Shown here piece after piece: positions 47,380 to 59,600 of a DNA stretch of 64,000 nt (the stretch's first letter is position 1; every line of letters begins with the position of its first letter). The DNA comes from Membranipora membranacea (lineage: Eukaryota > Bryozoa > Gymnolaemata > Cheilostomatida > Membraniporidae), in assembly GCA_914767715.1 (NCBI GenBank), contig OU612066.1, forward strand, positions 32,772,283-32,836,282, in the 5' to 3' direction. Under the pieces are notes generated by a model. The model had not been told where the DNA came from. It was given only the letters and a program-made list of their open reading frames with translations, and ran no database searches. The position numbers and the translations under genes are program-made.

Positions 47380-48110
47380 TTGGGATTTAGAAAATTCTGT
47401 TAACTAAACAGGATTCTGGGGTTTCCTATAGCAAAACTAACACACTATGGAAACAGGAAGGGTGGTGCCCTCCCTGATGGAAATTCATGAGTGCTTAGTC
47501 CGTGAAAGCTGTTGAAATTGTGTCCCCTTAGAGGCAGAAGCCTGCCTAGACCCTTGCTGGTCAGAAGGGAAGATATATTTGGCAATCAAACTTTTGCCTT
47601 AAATAGTCGGAAAATTTCAAAAAAAGAAGAGTATAGAAAAGATATAAAGATTCATACCTTCTCAAATTATACCTCCGACAAGCCTTGGGGCAAAGATTGA
47701 ATTAAGAGATTGCAAGTAAAACGAAGCCCAAACCATAGAAGAGTCTTAGTTGCATTTGAGGTATATCCGAGACTTTGAATTTTCTGCTAACCAAGCAGGT
47801 AAGTTCCTCCTTGTGCTAACTTTGGTGGTAAGTCTTTTTTTAAATTTTAATTCATCTAGTGTTCTCAAATTGAAATTGCTTGCATATTTTTGGCATTGTA
47901 TGTAAAGCAGTTTCTTGCAAGGACGCAATGATCATAAATTTAATTTGCATACATGGTAAAAGGGCAGACACTAAGGGATTCTTCCTATATTGTCATGTAA
48001 GCTCGATCCATAAATTATGAACAACTATTTCATGACCATGAACCTCCAATGACACTTAGTGAGAACACAACTCCGTGTTGCAATCTGAGCATACCAAGAA
48101 CATTTCATGT
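47380..48110 (+). repeat. Interspersed repeat of unknown class, copy 1
   Basis: Shares several short blocks in the same order with 49390-50020 and 50330-50930. These are 'ggattctggg...aaaactaacacac', 'gtgaaagctgttgaaattgtgtcccctta', 'tgtaaagcagtttcttgcaaggacgcaatga' and 'gagaacacaactccgtgttgcaatctg'. It is diverged and has no coding frame. A SINE copy follows immediately. Confidence 0.65.
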
Positions 48111-48114
48111 TCCT

Positions 48115-48315
48115 GTGCATTGTTTTGGAGGTACTGGATTCAAATCCCATTGCAGTCTACTGACCACCGGGCACTGTGCCCTAGGTGTGCTCCGACCTGC
48201 CTGATTGCTGAGAGCACCTTTGCGCCGAATATGGCGGCCATGATCTTAAGGCACCTCTATTTATCAGTCATTGGACAGAGACAAAACCTTGCAATTTTAA
48301 CCAACATTTTTAACA
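48115..48315 (+). repeat. tRNA-derived SINE, copy 1 (5' end degraded)
   Basis: From the degraded B-box (GGATTCAAATCCC) to the tail CCTTGCAATTTTAACCAACA it parallels 61617-61857, with shared CTGCAGTCTACTGAC-type and GGTGTGCTCCGACCTGCCT blocks. Confidence 0.8.
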
Positions 48316-49389
48316 GCACCGATTGTTCTGAAGACCAGACCAGATATATTTTGGATTTGGCTCCCTGACTTTCCCAAGCATCAATATGAGACCTGGAGAA
48401 TAAGTCAGTACACATAAATGCAGAGAGATAGCCTGGGACCGACTCAAAGAGCAACAAGTCAAGAAGCCTGAAGAACACAAGTATTGATGTTGGACAAAAC
48501 AAAGTCTCTCATTACGGGTTACAGACCAGATCTGACTGCTGCTGCTGCTGCCGCTGCTACTAGGGTTTAAATGTGTAAAAATTATTTTTATCTCACACCT
48601 ATAGAGTGCAGGATACAAATAGTTTAATAATATTAAATTTTCCAAAGTTCTAACAAATCTAATACAACTCCAGTGACCTTGCATGGCATGCAGGGTCACT
48701 CATTGTTATATTGTACTGATCATTTGGCTTCTTGTCACTCATACGCGGAATGTCATTATTTTAATCATTTTGTTTTTTCTCATAATAATAAAGACTATTT
48801 ACAAAAAAAATGGCAAGTATTAAAATAAAAAAATTGTCAATGCCTTTGATTACACCAGTTATAAAATCAATTTTACATCAATTACTTGAAATGTCGAGAA
48901 GTAAGCCCATCACCAATATTTTCTCCGAGTGGCGGTCATTCTCCGATTATATTATCCTTTATCATCTCCAGCATGGTAGATCTGAAACAAAAATAAGTGT
49001 AAAATAAGAAAAACCACAATGTAAAAGATTTTTTGTGGAACCAAGTTGAACAGCACCCTCTTTGATTTCAAGCCTCCCAAGCAAAATTACAAGTATTGTG
49101 TCCATTAGGACGCATGAGAATCTCGAAAAATACTTTAAGGACAAGGCAAAATGTTTGAATCTACCCCAGGCCCCTTGACAGTGCTTGGGTCATATGACTA
49201 TGAGGGATTAAACATAGAAGGCTTATGAACCTAATAATAATGGGCCATAATCTGTTCAGTTTTACTATAATTTTTCTGGGGTAATCTATCAGATTATTGT
49301 GACTATTATTGTTGTTATTATTGTGATTATGTGACTGGCCATAGTGACGTCATATTAGGCGTCTTGCAAGCTGAAAATAAATAAATTCT

Positions 49390-50020
49390 GCAAACCTAAC
49401 AAGGATTCTGGGCCTTCCATGTAAAACTAACACAAAATGGACATCCGGAAGTTCTAAGAGTAAGGCAGATGTTTTTTGGCATTAAAGCTTTTGCCAGAGA
49501 AGAATTTTGCCTATCAGTGAAATAGCTATGAGAATTACCCGGAAAATATAAAGCATATAATACGGAGATGTGTTTTAGAGTTAGATCATTGCAGACAGGT
49601 CAACTTGCTCCACCTTGGACAGATATTGACGTTGGCGGTTAATGCTGTCATAGCCTTACTGCAACAAAGGCTTCAACTTATGAGATAAAAAAGAAAAATG
49701 CTGAAATATCAACAACCAAAATACCCCCTGAACTTTTCTTTTGATTATTCTCAATCTCATCCTCATCAGAGGTATTCCTGTAACTTAAAAACTTTCTGCA
49801 AACTTTATTGGTTAGTTTTTTAAGTGTTAAACGTTCTTGCATCTGGTCAAATTTTTATATTGGTTAAATATAGTCAGCACTGGATGAACAGCAGTTGTTC
49901 TAACTTTTGCTCATTCTTCATCCATTAGGGATGTATACAACCCTGTGTCGATGTTCAAGAGTGATAGAGAGAACACAACTTCCCATTGCGATCTGTTTAA
50001 TACCAAGAGCATTGTCAATA
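49390..50020 (+). repeat. Interspersed repeat of unknown class, copy 2
   Basis: Blocks 'aaggattctgggccttcc...aaaactaacac', 'ctttctgcaaactttattggttag' and 'gagaacacaacttcccattgcgatctg' match copies 1 and 3 in the same order and direction. Confidence 0.6.
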
Positions 50021-50329
50021 AATGTATAGAACTGGTATATTTATATGTTCATGGCATTGCCATACTGCTTTATAAGACGGGCCATACCACCACCTGAGTC
50101 CAGTGACTGTGTTTAGGGATTACAAGAAATTAAAACAAGTACGCTGTAAAGCTCATTGCTTATTAATGATGGGCGTTGATGCTTTTGGCCTGTCTAGGTT
50201 TATTGATGCTTTGGTGGCAATTTATCATGATTATTGGACCTTTCTTTGTTGTCGAATCTCTTGGGTTGAAGATTTGTTCTGATAACCCTCATGACGCCAT
50301 GGTTGGACTGGTTGCTAGCTGGAAAATCT

Positions 50330-50930
50330 TAAACCTAGATGATTTTGGGATTTCCAAGTAAGACCAAGGAGTAACAGCATACTCCTGTTTAGTTCTAACA
50401 CACGATGTTCATTGGTGATTACTAAGTTGGTGAAAAGTGTTGAAACCATGTCCCGTTAAGAGACCGAAGCCCGCCGTTGATGGTAAGTTTGGTAGGTCAG
50501 TTATTTTTGTGTTTATATTTTCATCAGACAATTTATTTGCCTCTCAATGAAGTATCGATGATAACTGCCAGGTAACTTACAAACAAAATGAGAAGAATAC
50601 AGTGATGAATTATAGGGATGTATGTTATCCTCGGTTGTACCTCTTGACATAGATTGAGAGCAAGGAATGGATTGAGAAATGTTATACCATTTCAGACCAG
50701 CAAACTCGCTACACCATGGACTGGTTTACATCACGGTTCATGCTGGCGACACCCCTCTGTAGCAAAACGTAAACTTTTTTTTTCTCCTTATATGAGGTAT
50801 TTCTGATACTTTCTGCAAACTTTACTAGTTATTTTTTGAAAGTGTTCATGTATCTAGTCTCTGTAAAATTGAAATTGTTAGTAAACGCTAATGTAAAGCA
50901 GTTCTCTGAAGCGACACAATGAAAGAACAA
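50330..50930 (+). repeat. Interspersed repeat of unknown class, copy 3
   Basis: Blocks 'gtgaaaagtgttgaaaccatgtcccgtta', 'ctttctgcaaactttactagtta' and 'taatgtaaagcagttctctgaagcgacacaatga' match the other copies. Confidence 0.6.
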
Positions 50931-51439
50931 ACATTTCTTTCCAGTAAAATATTTAAGATTTCTCTCTAAAAGAAATGGCTAGTAGGCATGGTGAAACAAT
51001 AGCTATACATTTTGTGATTCAATTCTTCCAAATTTCGTCACAGCAGCTTTCCGGACATATCACGGATCTGCTGACATACTCTCTCCCCTTTAAAGCGACC
51101 AGAGCCAACCAGTTTAATTGACATGGTGATTCGGCATATGTGGTTATTAGCATGTGTGAAAAACACCTTTCAATCTCACTCTGTTTTGTACTGGATAAAA
51201 ATGTAAAAACTGGTCAGTGGATGGTTTGTTATGTCACGCTATGAGCAGGATCGGGGTGCCATGCGACACCCGTGATTTTGTTTGTTACATTCGGTTCACA
51301 AAACGGCCTTTTAATTATCACTATGAATAGCTTACTATGAAGTAGCCTGTCTTCGCAAGCTTTATTGCTGCACGTTGCCGCCGTTGAGAGTTCTATCTCA
51401 AGTCACCAGGCTGAAGCCCACCCAGTTCACAGACCCTGT

Positions 51440-51644
51440 ATCAAGGTAAATTTGAACATCCGACCTTGTACGCATTTCGATTTAAACACGACATCTACAA
51501 CTGTGGGGAATTCTCCTCTCAAATTGACGTCTTGTTTGACCTCATGGTCTTCGCTGCCAGAAAAATGATTTCACAAGTTTTAAAAGCAGGAACTTCACAA
51601 TGTGTGAAAAACTTGATAAACTTCCTCAACATTAAAGTAAGCCG
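51440..51644 (+). CDS. Orphan candidate exon of unknown function
   Basis: A forward frame reads GKFEHPTLYAFRFKHDIYNC, then EFSSQIDVLFDLMVFAARKM, then KNLINFLNIK, ending at a strong donor (AAA|gtaagc). Composition and length look like a real exon. I found no partner exon on either side before the nested gene at 57527 and recognise no family. It may be a decayed or chance frame. Confidence 0.3.
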
Positions 51645-53609
51645 ACCCCATTTTTATGTTATGATCAGAAACACGTAGGGAATTATTTATGCTCTCGGTG
51701 ATCATGTGACCATTGGCAAGATATACCATTTAAAACTTTTCGAAATGAATGGAATGAATTGTACTTTTGCCTGACATGCCTTGTTCTATGCTAGGGTTGA
51801 TTTAAAATTGACCGACAGAGGCATAATTAGTGGGGGCGGATTGTTTACTCTGATCTTACTCATCATCTAATTACGAAAACATGTATATCATTTAATTTGT
51901 TTCTCTTTTTAATCCTAGTGGAAAAGATTGATCGAAATGAGGAAGTAAATAACATGCGTTGAAAAAAACGATGAAAAAAGTCTACATAGTCCAAAACACA
52001 ATCCTTAGTTACCATATCCATATCAATACTTCATTTTAGAACTGATTGTTATTTTACATTAGGGGCTGTTACGGAGTAAAATTTGAATTTCGTCATATTT
52101 GTGATTTACCATGGGCGACTTTTTGTGTTTAACAAATAAATAAATATATAAATATAAAGTATTTATATGTTTATGGGTGGGACCCAAATATGGTTAATGC
52201 TTACCTGTTCATACAAACTGATCTTAGTACTCCATCATCAGTCTACAAAAGAAAGCATGACTTTTGTAAGGATTTTTCAAAAAAAAGCAAATCATATACT
52301 ATTCAAACAAAAGCGGAGTAAAACAATTACACTGTATTTTGAAATGTTTAACCAAGGAGTTTTTTACTCCTTGGTTTAACCACCTCAACTCCCCATCAAT
52401 ACGAAGTAGCTACCCTCACAGAAATATCCCAAATCCTATGCTATTATATTATTGTTTTCATCTTTGGTTTTTTTCCTCAAAAGGAGGAATTTACGTCCAA
52501 TCAAACCTCGGTCGCCGCTTGAGATTTGCTCTTGTCCCCAAGAATTTATCGAAGTTATTTTACATGAATACCTTTTCATCCCCAGTTTATGTAAAAATCA
52601 ATTGTGGTAAATATAATATGTCCACACAGAGAATGGAACTATTGGGTGTTCCTGAACCGTGGCCTGAACCTTCAAGTTTCCAGCAGTCCCCACACTAATA
52701 CAGAAACATTCCTGGCTCAATCTAGATATTCCACAATGGAAACCAGTCTATCTGCTTGATTTCATTACTTAGACTTTGGTCCAGGTCCTTGTTTGTGTAT
52801 TCAATTATCCACAATCATACCAGCAAGTGTTGGTTGATTACCGAATGCCGTAAACAGTTCTCCGGTCCAACGTCTAAACCCCCCTAAGCGTTTACTGGTT
52901 ATGCGTCACCCCCGACGGCGCAGTAAGTGGTTACAGGCTGTTTGTGGTATTGTCTAGGTCTGGATTGGTTGTGATAGCCCCATGCAGAGAAATCAGAAAG
53001 CTACATTATGAAAACATGTTTTCAAAGATAAATTATGAGGACACACCAAATGTGTTGCTCCGGCACATGTATACTTTTGTGCGCTGTTTATGACGGGTGA
53101 CAGTTTTGCGTGTTTTTTTTAACACTGAGTCACTGGTTTGAATTAATATCAGTAGTTGAAACAACTTACAGCTATAAGACAAAACTTTCAATAATCTGCA
53201 TACAAGGACAAATTTATCCAAATAAAAGTGACACAATTATATGCATACGTATATACTTAGATAACAAAGATAGGAAAATTGGCGGGAATATATTATTAGT
53301 ATTTTTCATATAAGGGTCCTGTATTTCTGCAACTCTCTGTTTCTGCAAACTTATTTAGTGCCATGAAGCGCTCCAGAAAAAATGTAGAATTCCTTGAATA
53401 TACAACATTAAAATTCTTAGAAATTGAGTGTACTCCTAACTATAACAAGAAAGGACACCTCCATCAAATTAAACCTGGGTGAAAATATTGTTAGAGTGCC
53501 TGATTCAAACGGTGATGATGAAAATTCTGGGAAATATGGTGCTGGTATAAACTTGACTCAGCATATCACATCAGATAACATTCCATACATATACTTATAG
53601 TGTACTAAC
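51645..53609. other. No gene recognised; expected to hold the last CTU2 exon
   Basis: Mostly AT-rich. A hairpin at 52350-52376 (AACCAAGGAGT, TTTTT, ACTCCTTGGTT) is the only structure of note. The final CTU2 exon should lie on the reverse strand here or further left, but I could not find it. Confidence 0.4.
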
Positions 53610-56600
53610 CGTATCTTGAAGCATCTGTTGACAGCTGTAGCAAGATTCATCGCTCAAACTCCCACTCGGCAACACTTGATTTCTAAGAATAGAGATTGCG
53701 AAAAGTAGAAAAAACATGAATGAGCTCGAAAATTAGAGAAACAATGAGGAAAGAAATGAAAAAAAATAAACTAAACAATGCAACATTGATACGATTAACG
53801 CTACTGCGGTTAATACATGGACTGTGAATCAAATTTTACAAGTCTTGTCATTAGAGGTAGGGGTGATGAATCACAACCTGGGAAGTTATTATTCAAAAAC
53901 AAAGCTATGTGACATAAACCTTGTCACGCGGCCACCCAAAAAAGCCAAAACCAGTGACCGCATGACAGAGCTAACGTGGCAGTCTACAGCAGTGCTAAAG
54001 TGAACCTGAAAAAATGAGGAAATTTAATGGAAGCTTTGGCATTTTGAGGATATACTTGGTACACAAAATAAATAAATTATATACATGATATACATAATAT
54101 TTTTTTAAATATATTATATACATGATAAACATATGAGAATGACAACAAATGATGATAAATTGAGGAATATTTCTGCCAGCCTCCTCTTGGTGCAATACCT
54201 GATTTTAACTACTGAGTCTTTAGTAGATTTTTTAAGTGCTAAAACGTAGTAAAAAAGGTTACTCCTTCACCACTCATTATAATGTATTAATCCCATCCTT
54301 ATTTTACTTAATGTCATAATGAATTTTAAAATCGGCAGGAAACTTATACTTCCCTTTTGTTTTGGTTTACATTACAAAATTAGAATGAGTAGCGACTTAT
54401 TCCCACATTTTCAATTTTACATGAGACATTTTTCTTCTCATCAGTTTATAAAATATGGATTGAGTAAAATCATGAATCCATACAGACAGCTATCTACCGG
54501 ACATCCGATAATAAACAACTTTTGCTCATTAAAATCTAATTAAAGAAACAATGAAAAGCTGATAAGGAAAAAGTGTGGGATAAAGGAAGAGTTACAATCA
54601 GTGACAGCCCATTCATGTCATTTGGATGTTGGATTACTCAGTCTGGAAAGACAACTTCCTGGTCTCAAATAAGTTCATGCACGACCAAAGACGACTGTAG
54701 CTGGGAGTTTTACAGTGACCGCCTGTAATAGATATCTTAGAGCAGCAAATATTATCTACAGATTAGTCAAACCTGTTAAAGGGGGTATAATGTTCGCTAG
54801 CACCAATTTAAGCACCAATATTATATTCCTCCAGGTCGTAATTATAGAATTATATAAAATGAGCTTTTACTGATTCCATTTAAATCACCTTCGACTCCGG
54901 CCTTAGGTACATTACCCCTAATTGACCAATGTTTAAAGAAAAAGTAAATTTCAAATTTGATTGAAAAACTAGCTGGAAAAGCCAAGCTAATGCACTGGTG
55001 AGTTGTAAAATACTATTGAAATATTCTTAAATATGTTAAGAATTGAAATTCAAAAATTAAAATTATCTAAATTCTTAGCATAATGCATTTATAGCCTTTG
55101 ATGGTGTCCATGCTGGCAGTGGAAATGTGCAGTAAAAATGGGGGAAATTTTGTTTGGGGCTCTTTCCAGGCCTGTGAAAAAGTGTTTACTGTCTAGGATT
55201 TGACAGAAGTAATAAATAATAAAATACATGTTTTGAGCTATATTTTGAGTGATAAATTCATGGTTAGTATCACGTTTTTAAGCAGCCTTTTGAAGCTAGC
55301 AAGACAGCATGATTCATATATAACACGATGGGGAAATAAATAGAGATGTTGTACCTTAGTAGATCTCTACCCTACTGGAATGGTTTAAAAGATTCTTTTG
55401 TATTTTTCAAAGACACATCGTGCCGCTTTTTAAAGTTATATGTGAAAAAAAGCATATGTGTGTATATAACAAGATAGACTGCTCACCTACAGGAAACTTT
55501 AATTTCTAATAACAACAGTACATATTTTTTGACTATCTTTGAAATTTAATCTAAGTCACTGTCTCACAACTCAAATCACAAATCAGCTGGTAGGGAGTTG
55601 GTTCCCACCTAACGCTGGGATAACAACTCCCAAACAAAAATCTTTTTCCTTTTTTTTTTAAATTTCTAGTTTTTATAATTTCTGTACAGTTTTTTCTCTT
55701 TTTTTTTCAGTATGATTAAATAACTGTTGAAATTAAAGCACACACCTCACTTCTAGAGATTGAAGGATGGTGAAGGAAGAAAACGAAATTGTATAAATGT
55801 GATTTTAATTAGGACTGGAATTTGATTAGATCAGGGATTACGAAAACACATAGCAGACCAGCCTCTGTGGGGGCGCGTTGTTTGTTTCACACCATGTCTG
55901 AATTGGCAGCCGCAGTGGACTGAATCATGTAATGCACTCAGCATTGTCACGAAGTCACACAACTGGGATCCTGAGGTGTGATGGCTGAGTGGAAAAAAGG
56001 GGTCATTTACGTCTCGTATTGGGGAGTGACAAAACTTGCCACACTTGGCGCCTGTTACAGTTATAATCGACAAGCAAATTCTCACATTAAAATTGAAGAT
56101 ATAATTAGATCTTGAGCTTTGAGGTCGTATCTCATTGACGGACAATAATTTATAGAGTGAATGCTTTTGTTTTTGTATTATCAGAGAATTGACACAGCCA
56201 AATACCCAGTTTGTGGTAACAAACTGGGTATTGTGTGTGGCAAACTGGGTACATCCAATTGGTCAGTTTTTACTGGATCTCTCTCCAGTCTGCTAATTTC
56301 TCAATCTTGCCCGAGCCAGTGGCAACGAGAGTAACTTTTAGCGACACAATAAGTGTACCTGTTACAACTCAAATTTCTGGTAATATTTAAGCAATGCTAT
56401 CTACACTGCCAGTCAGAATACTCGACGTGCATTAACTCACCTCGCTGTCAAAACGTCGCTGCCATCTGATCTGAGTGCGGCCTTCCTTTGCTGACCCAGA
56501 ATATCAGAATACCTGAGAGAGCCGAGAGCAGACGACTCCGGTACAAACGTGTCTAATGGTGCCTAGAATAACAGAGTAATATACACACATTAGGGCGCGG

Positions 56601-59600
56601 AAACATGAAACAATAAATGAATTAATACATGATTTAACTCCTATCAAAATTGCTTCACTCTAAATTAGTCAAAGTGAAGACTGATATTTAGTGGCACAGA
56701 AAGGGCACTTATTTATTACCATCAGGTGCTAGTTCTCATATGTATCTTGATGGCGTAGTAGGATCAAAATTTTCTAGGACCTAGAGCAAACCCAAGAAGA
56801 ATCTACATATATGTTGTATTCTGTCTCTGATTCATGTGGTTAAGAGATAAAATGTTTTGTCAAGCTAAAAGGCTCAGTACTATTTTTCTAAAAAATAGAT
56901 GCACATAATAAAATATTTGTGTATATATTGTTATTTATTTTATTTTACAAATTGTTTTTTTCATTTGTACTCAAATCAGAATCAAATCAGAACGGTTTTT
57001 TAATGCGTTTAAATGTGAGAGGACCACAAAAACAGTGGAAACCAGTCACAGGCTACCCGATGATTTTGTGCAAAGGCATTGTTGATACACGATGTTGCTT
57101 TTTACATGCCCATCACTGCCTAACCAATATTATAGTTTTATTATCATAATTGTTGTTTACATTAAATTACATTAAACAACCCTTGCTAATTACTGGTATT
57201 GCAGAACAAAACCTTCTGTCAAAAACGTACACAAGTATCCTACAAATAGCCTGAAATCTAAGTCTAAGGAAAATCAATGCAGTTCATCATTATAAGTGTT
57301 TTCACCTTATGCATCAAACAAACAAAAAAAAAAAAAACGATATGCCTGAGGGAATCATGTATATTGATTGAACATCCCTCTAATAGTATTTTTATTGTGA
57401 TCGTAATTGATTACCAGTTGAAATATAATAGAGCCAAATCAATAATCACAAACACAGAAACTAGCAATCACAATTTCGGACAAGAAAAGAGATACTGTCC
57501 GGTACCTCAGCTCCAAGACTAGAAATATGGCTGAGACAGATTTACAGTTATTGTCAAGATTAGCGGACAAGTACCAGCAAAGAGCTTCAAGTAAACCAAC
57601 AGAGAAATGGCCTGAGCTACTCAAGGTACCATTTGTGTAACCACACTTTATTAAGTTTAATTGTTTAGACTCTTGTCATTCAAATTGCTTGTTCTTCTGG
57701 TAGTTCAACATGATCAGGTGATGACAGGCTAGATGATTCTTTCATTTTGCGTAACAGCCATTGCTACTGGTGACAAATGATTTTTAATGGTGTAAAATAT
57801 CTCTCCACATTACAGGCCCACACCCTCTACAACGCTTGCGGAGTCACTGATCCTACAGAGGAACGCTGGAACAGAGCAGCATATGAGACTCAGCAGCTGT
57901 ACTGGAGAAAGAATGTGGAGACAACCTACGAACAGCAGAAAGAAATCACCCTGACACTCAAAAACAAACTGGTCACAATACGCTCAGAGTATAGGAAACG
58001 TTTGGATCAGGTTTCAGAGCTGTTTGCCAGTTGGGATTGTGCAGTAGAAAATTTGGAATCAGAAAAGAACAAAATGTTCAACGAGCAATTCATCGATGCA
58101 ATGAAGAGGGTCTCCGGTGAATGCAATACTGCTATGAAGAGCTTTGCAAATGACGTAATAGAAAACGGCGTTAAAATGATCACACAGAAACCCCCGTGTA
58201 GATTTGCAGCAGTGGCAATGGGGTCTCTGGCAAGAGGGGAATCTACTCCATACTCAGATCTAGAATTCTTGTTCTTGGTTCAGGAGAAAACAAGAGGTAA
58301 TATGAGATACTTCCATCTCCTAGCTATGACTATTTACCTTCTAATAGGAAACCTTCAAGAGACGAAACTTAAGTATATGGATATACAAGAGTTAAAGGGG
58401 TTTGATGATAAAGAGCAGAACGGATACAAGATTGATGGCCTGCAACCAAAAGCTGGTAATATCCCCACTGGCAATGGAAGACCAGAGCAAACGAACAAGT
58501 TCGTTCTGACAGTGAAAGAACTGATCAAGAAATACAGAACGATATGGAATAATCCAGATCCGAAAGAGTCCATAAAGGGTGATTTTACCGCCATGTTGGG
58601 ACACACTGCAGTAATATATGGAGACTGTGAGCTCTTGAATAAGTTTGAAGCTGCTAAACTTAGCATGCCTGCAAACAAAGCAAGACTGGATGCTCATCAT
58701 GCCATGATAAGGGAAGACATCAACGATTACGATTTCTTACCATTAGAAGAACTGACAGTCAAGTTCCACAAAACTAATTTGAAGTCGGCCATATACAGAT
58801 ATCCATCCATATTGATCTACAATCTGAAGCTTATTTACAGCATCAAATGTACTGATTCCTGGGAGACACTGAAAAAGCTACATAGGCAGGGATCGATTTC
58901 AACAGCGTTCTACGATAGCTTTCAAATTCTTTTAGCTGCAGCACAGTACATTCGCCTGTCTGCGTACCTGTGGCACAATTCACAAAATGAAAACATTACT
59001 TTTCTACAGAAAATGGAGGCTGTTCCAAACGAGAAGAGAACAAACGTGTTGTGGCATATTCCGCATCAGCTCCTGTATCATCTGTCACTGCATATGATAC
59101 CTGTTAAACAGATCATCACGGAACACAATAACAGCCTTGACCTACTGAATAGGCTGAAGGGTACTGTTAGCTTTGACAAAGAGTTCACTGCAGCCAAACT
59201 TAATTTCATTTTGGAGAACTATCAAGAGGCAGCTCGAATCTTTGAAAGTCTCTGGATTCCGTTGCATCCTGAAGTGAATAAGGAAAACATTAAACTGCAT
59301 GTAGAATATAGATTGATGTTGATTCGCTGTTGCCTTGATCAGAGATCATTCTCAAAAGCAAAGCTCATTTTCCAAGAAATAAAAAATCTCTTGGGACCAG
59401 TAAAATTGTCTCATGAGTGTGAGCAGGCGCTCCTGTATTTCAGAGAGCTGGTGAACACCCAGCTGGAGGAAATGACTCCAGATGACCCCCATCAGCAATA
59501 TGCTGATACATATCAGGATGAGATTGTTGATGAGACTAATCCTATTGCTTCAGAGTTATATCTCAACCGAGCGCTATCATACTGCAACAAAAGCGATTAT

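Noticed and set aside
58355-58700. Reverse-strand frames over the nucleotidyltransferase exon
   Set aside because: Antisense shadows of a strongly coding forward frame.
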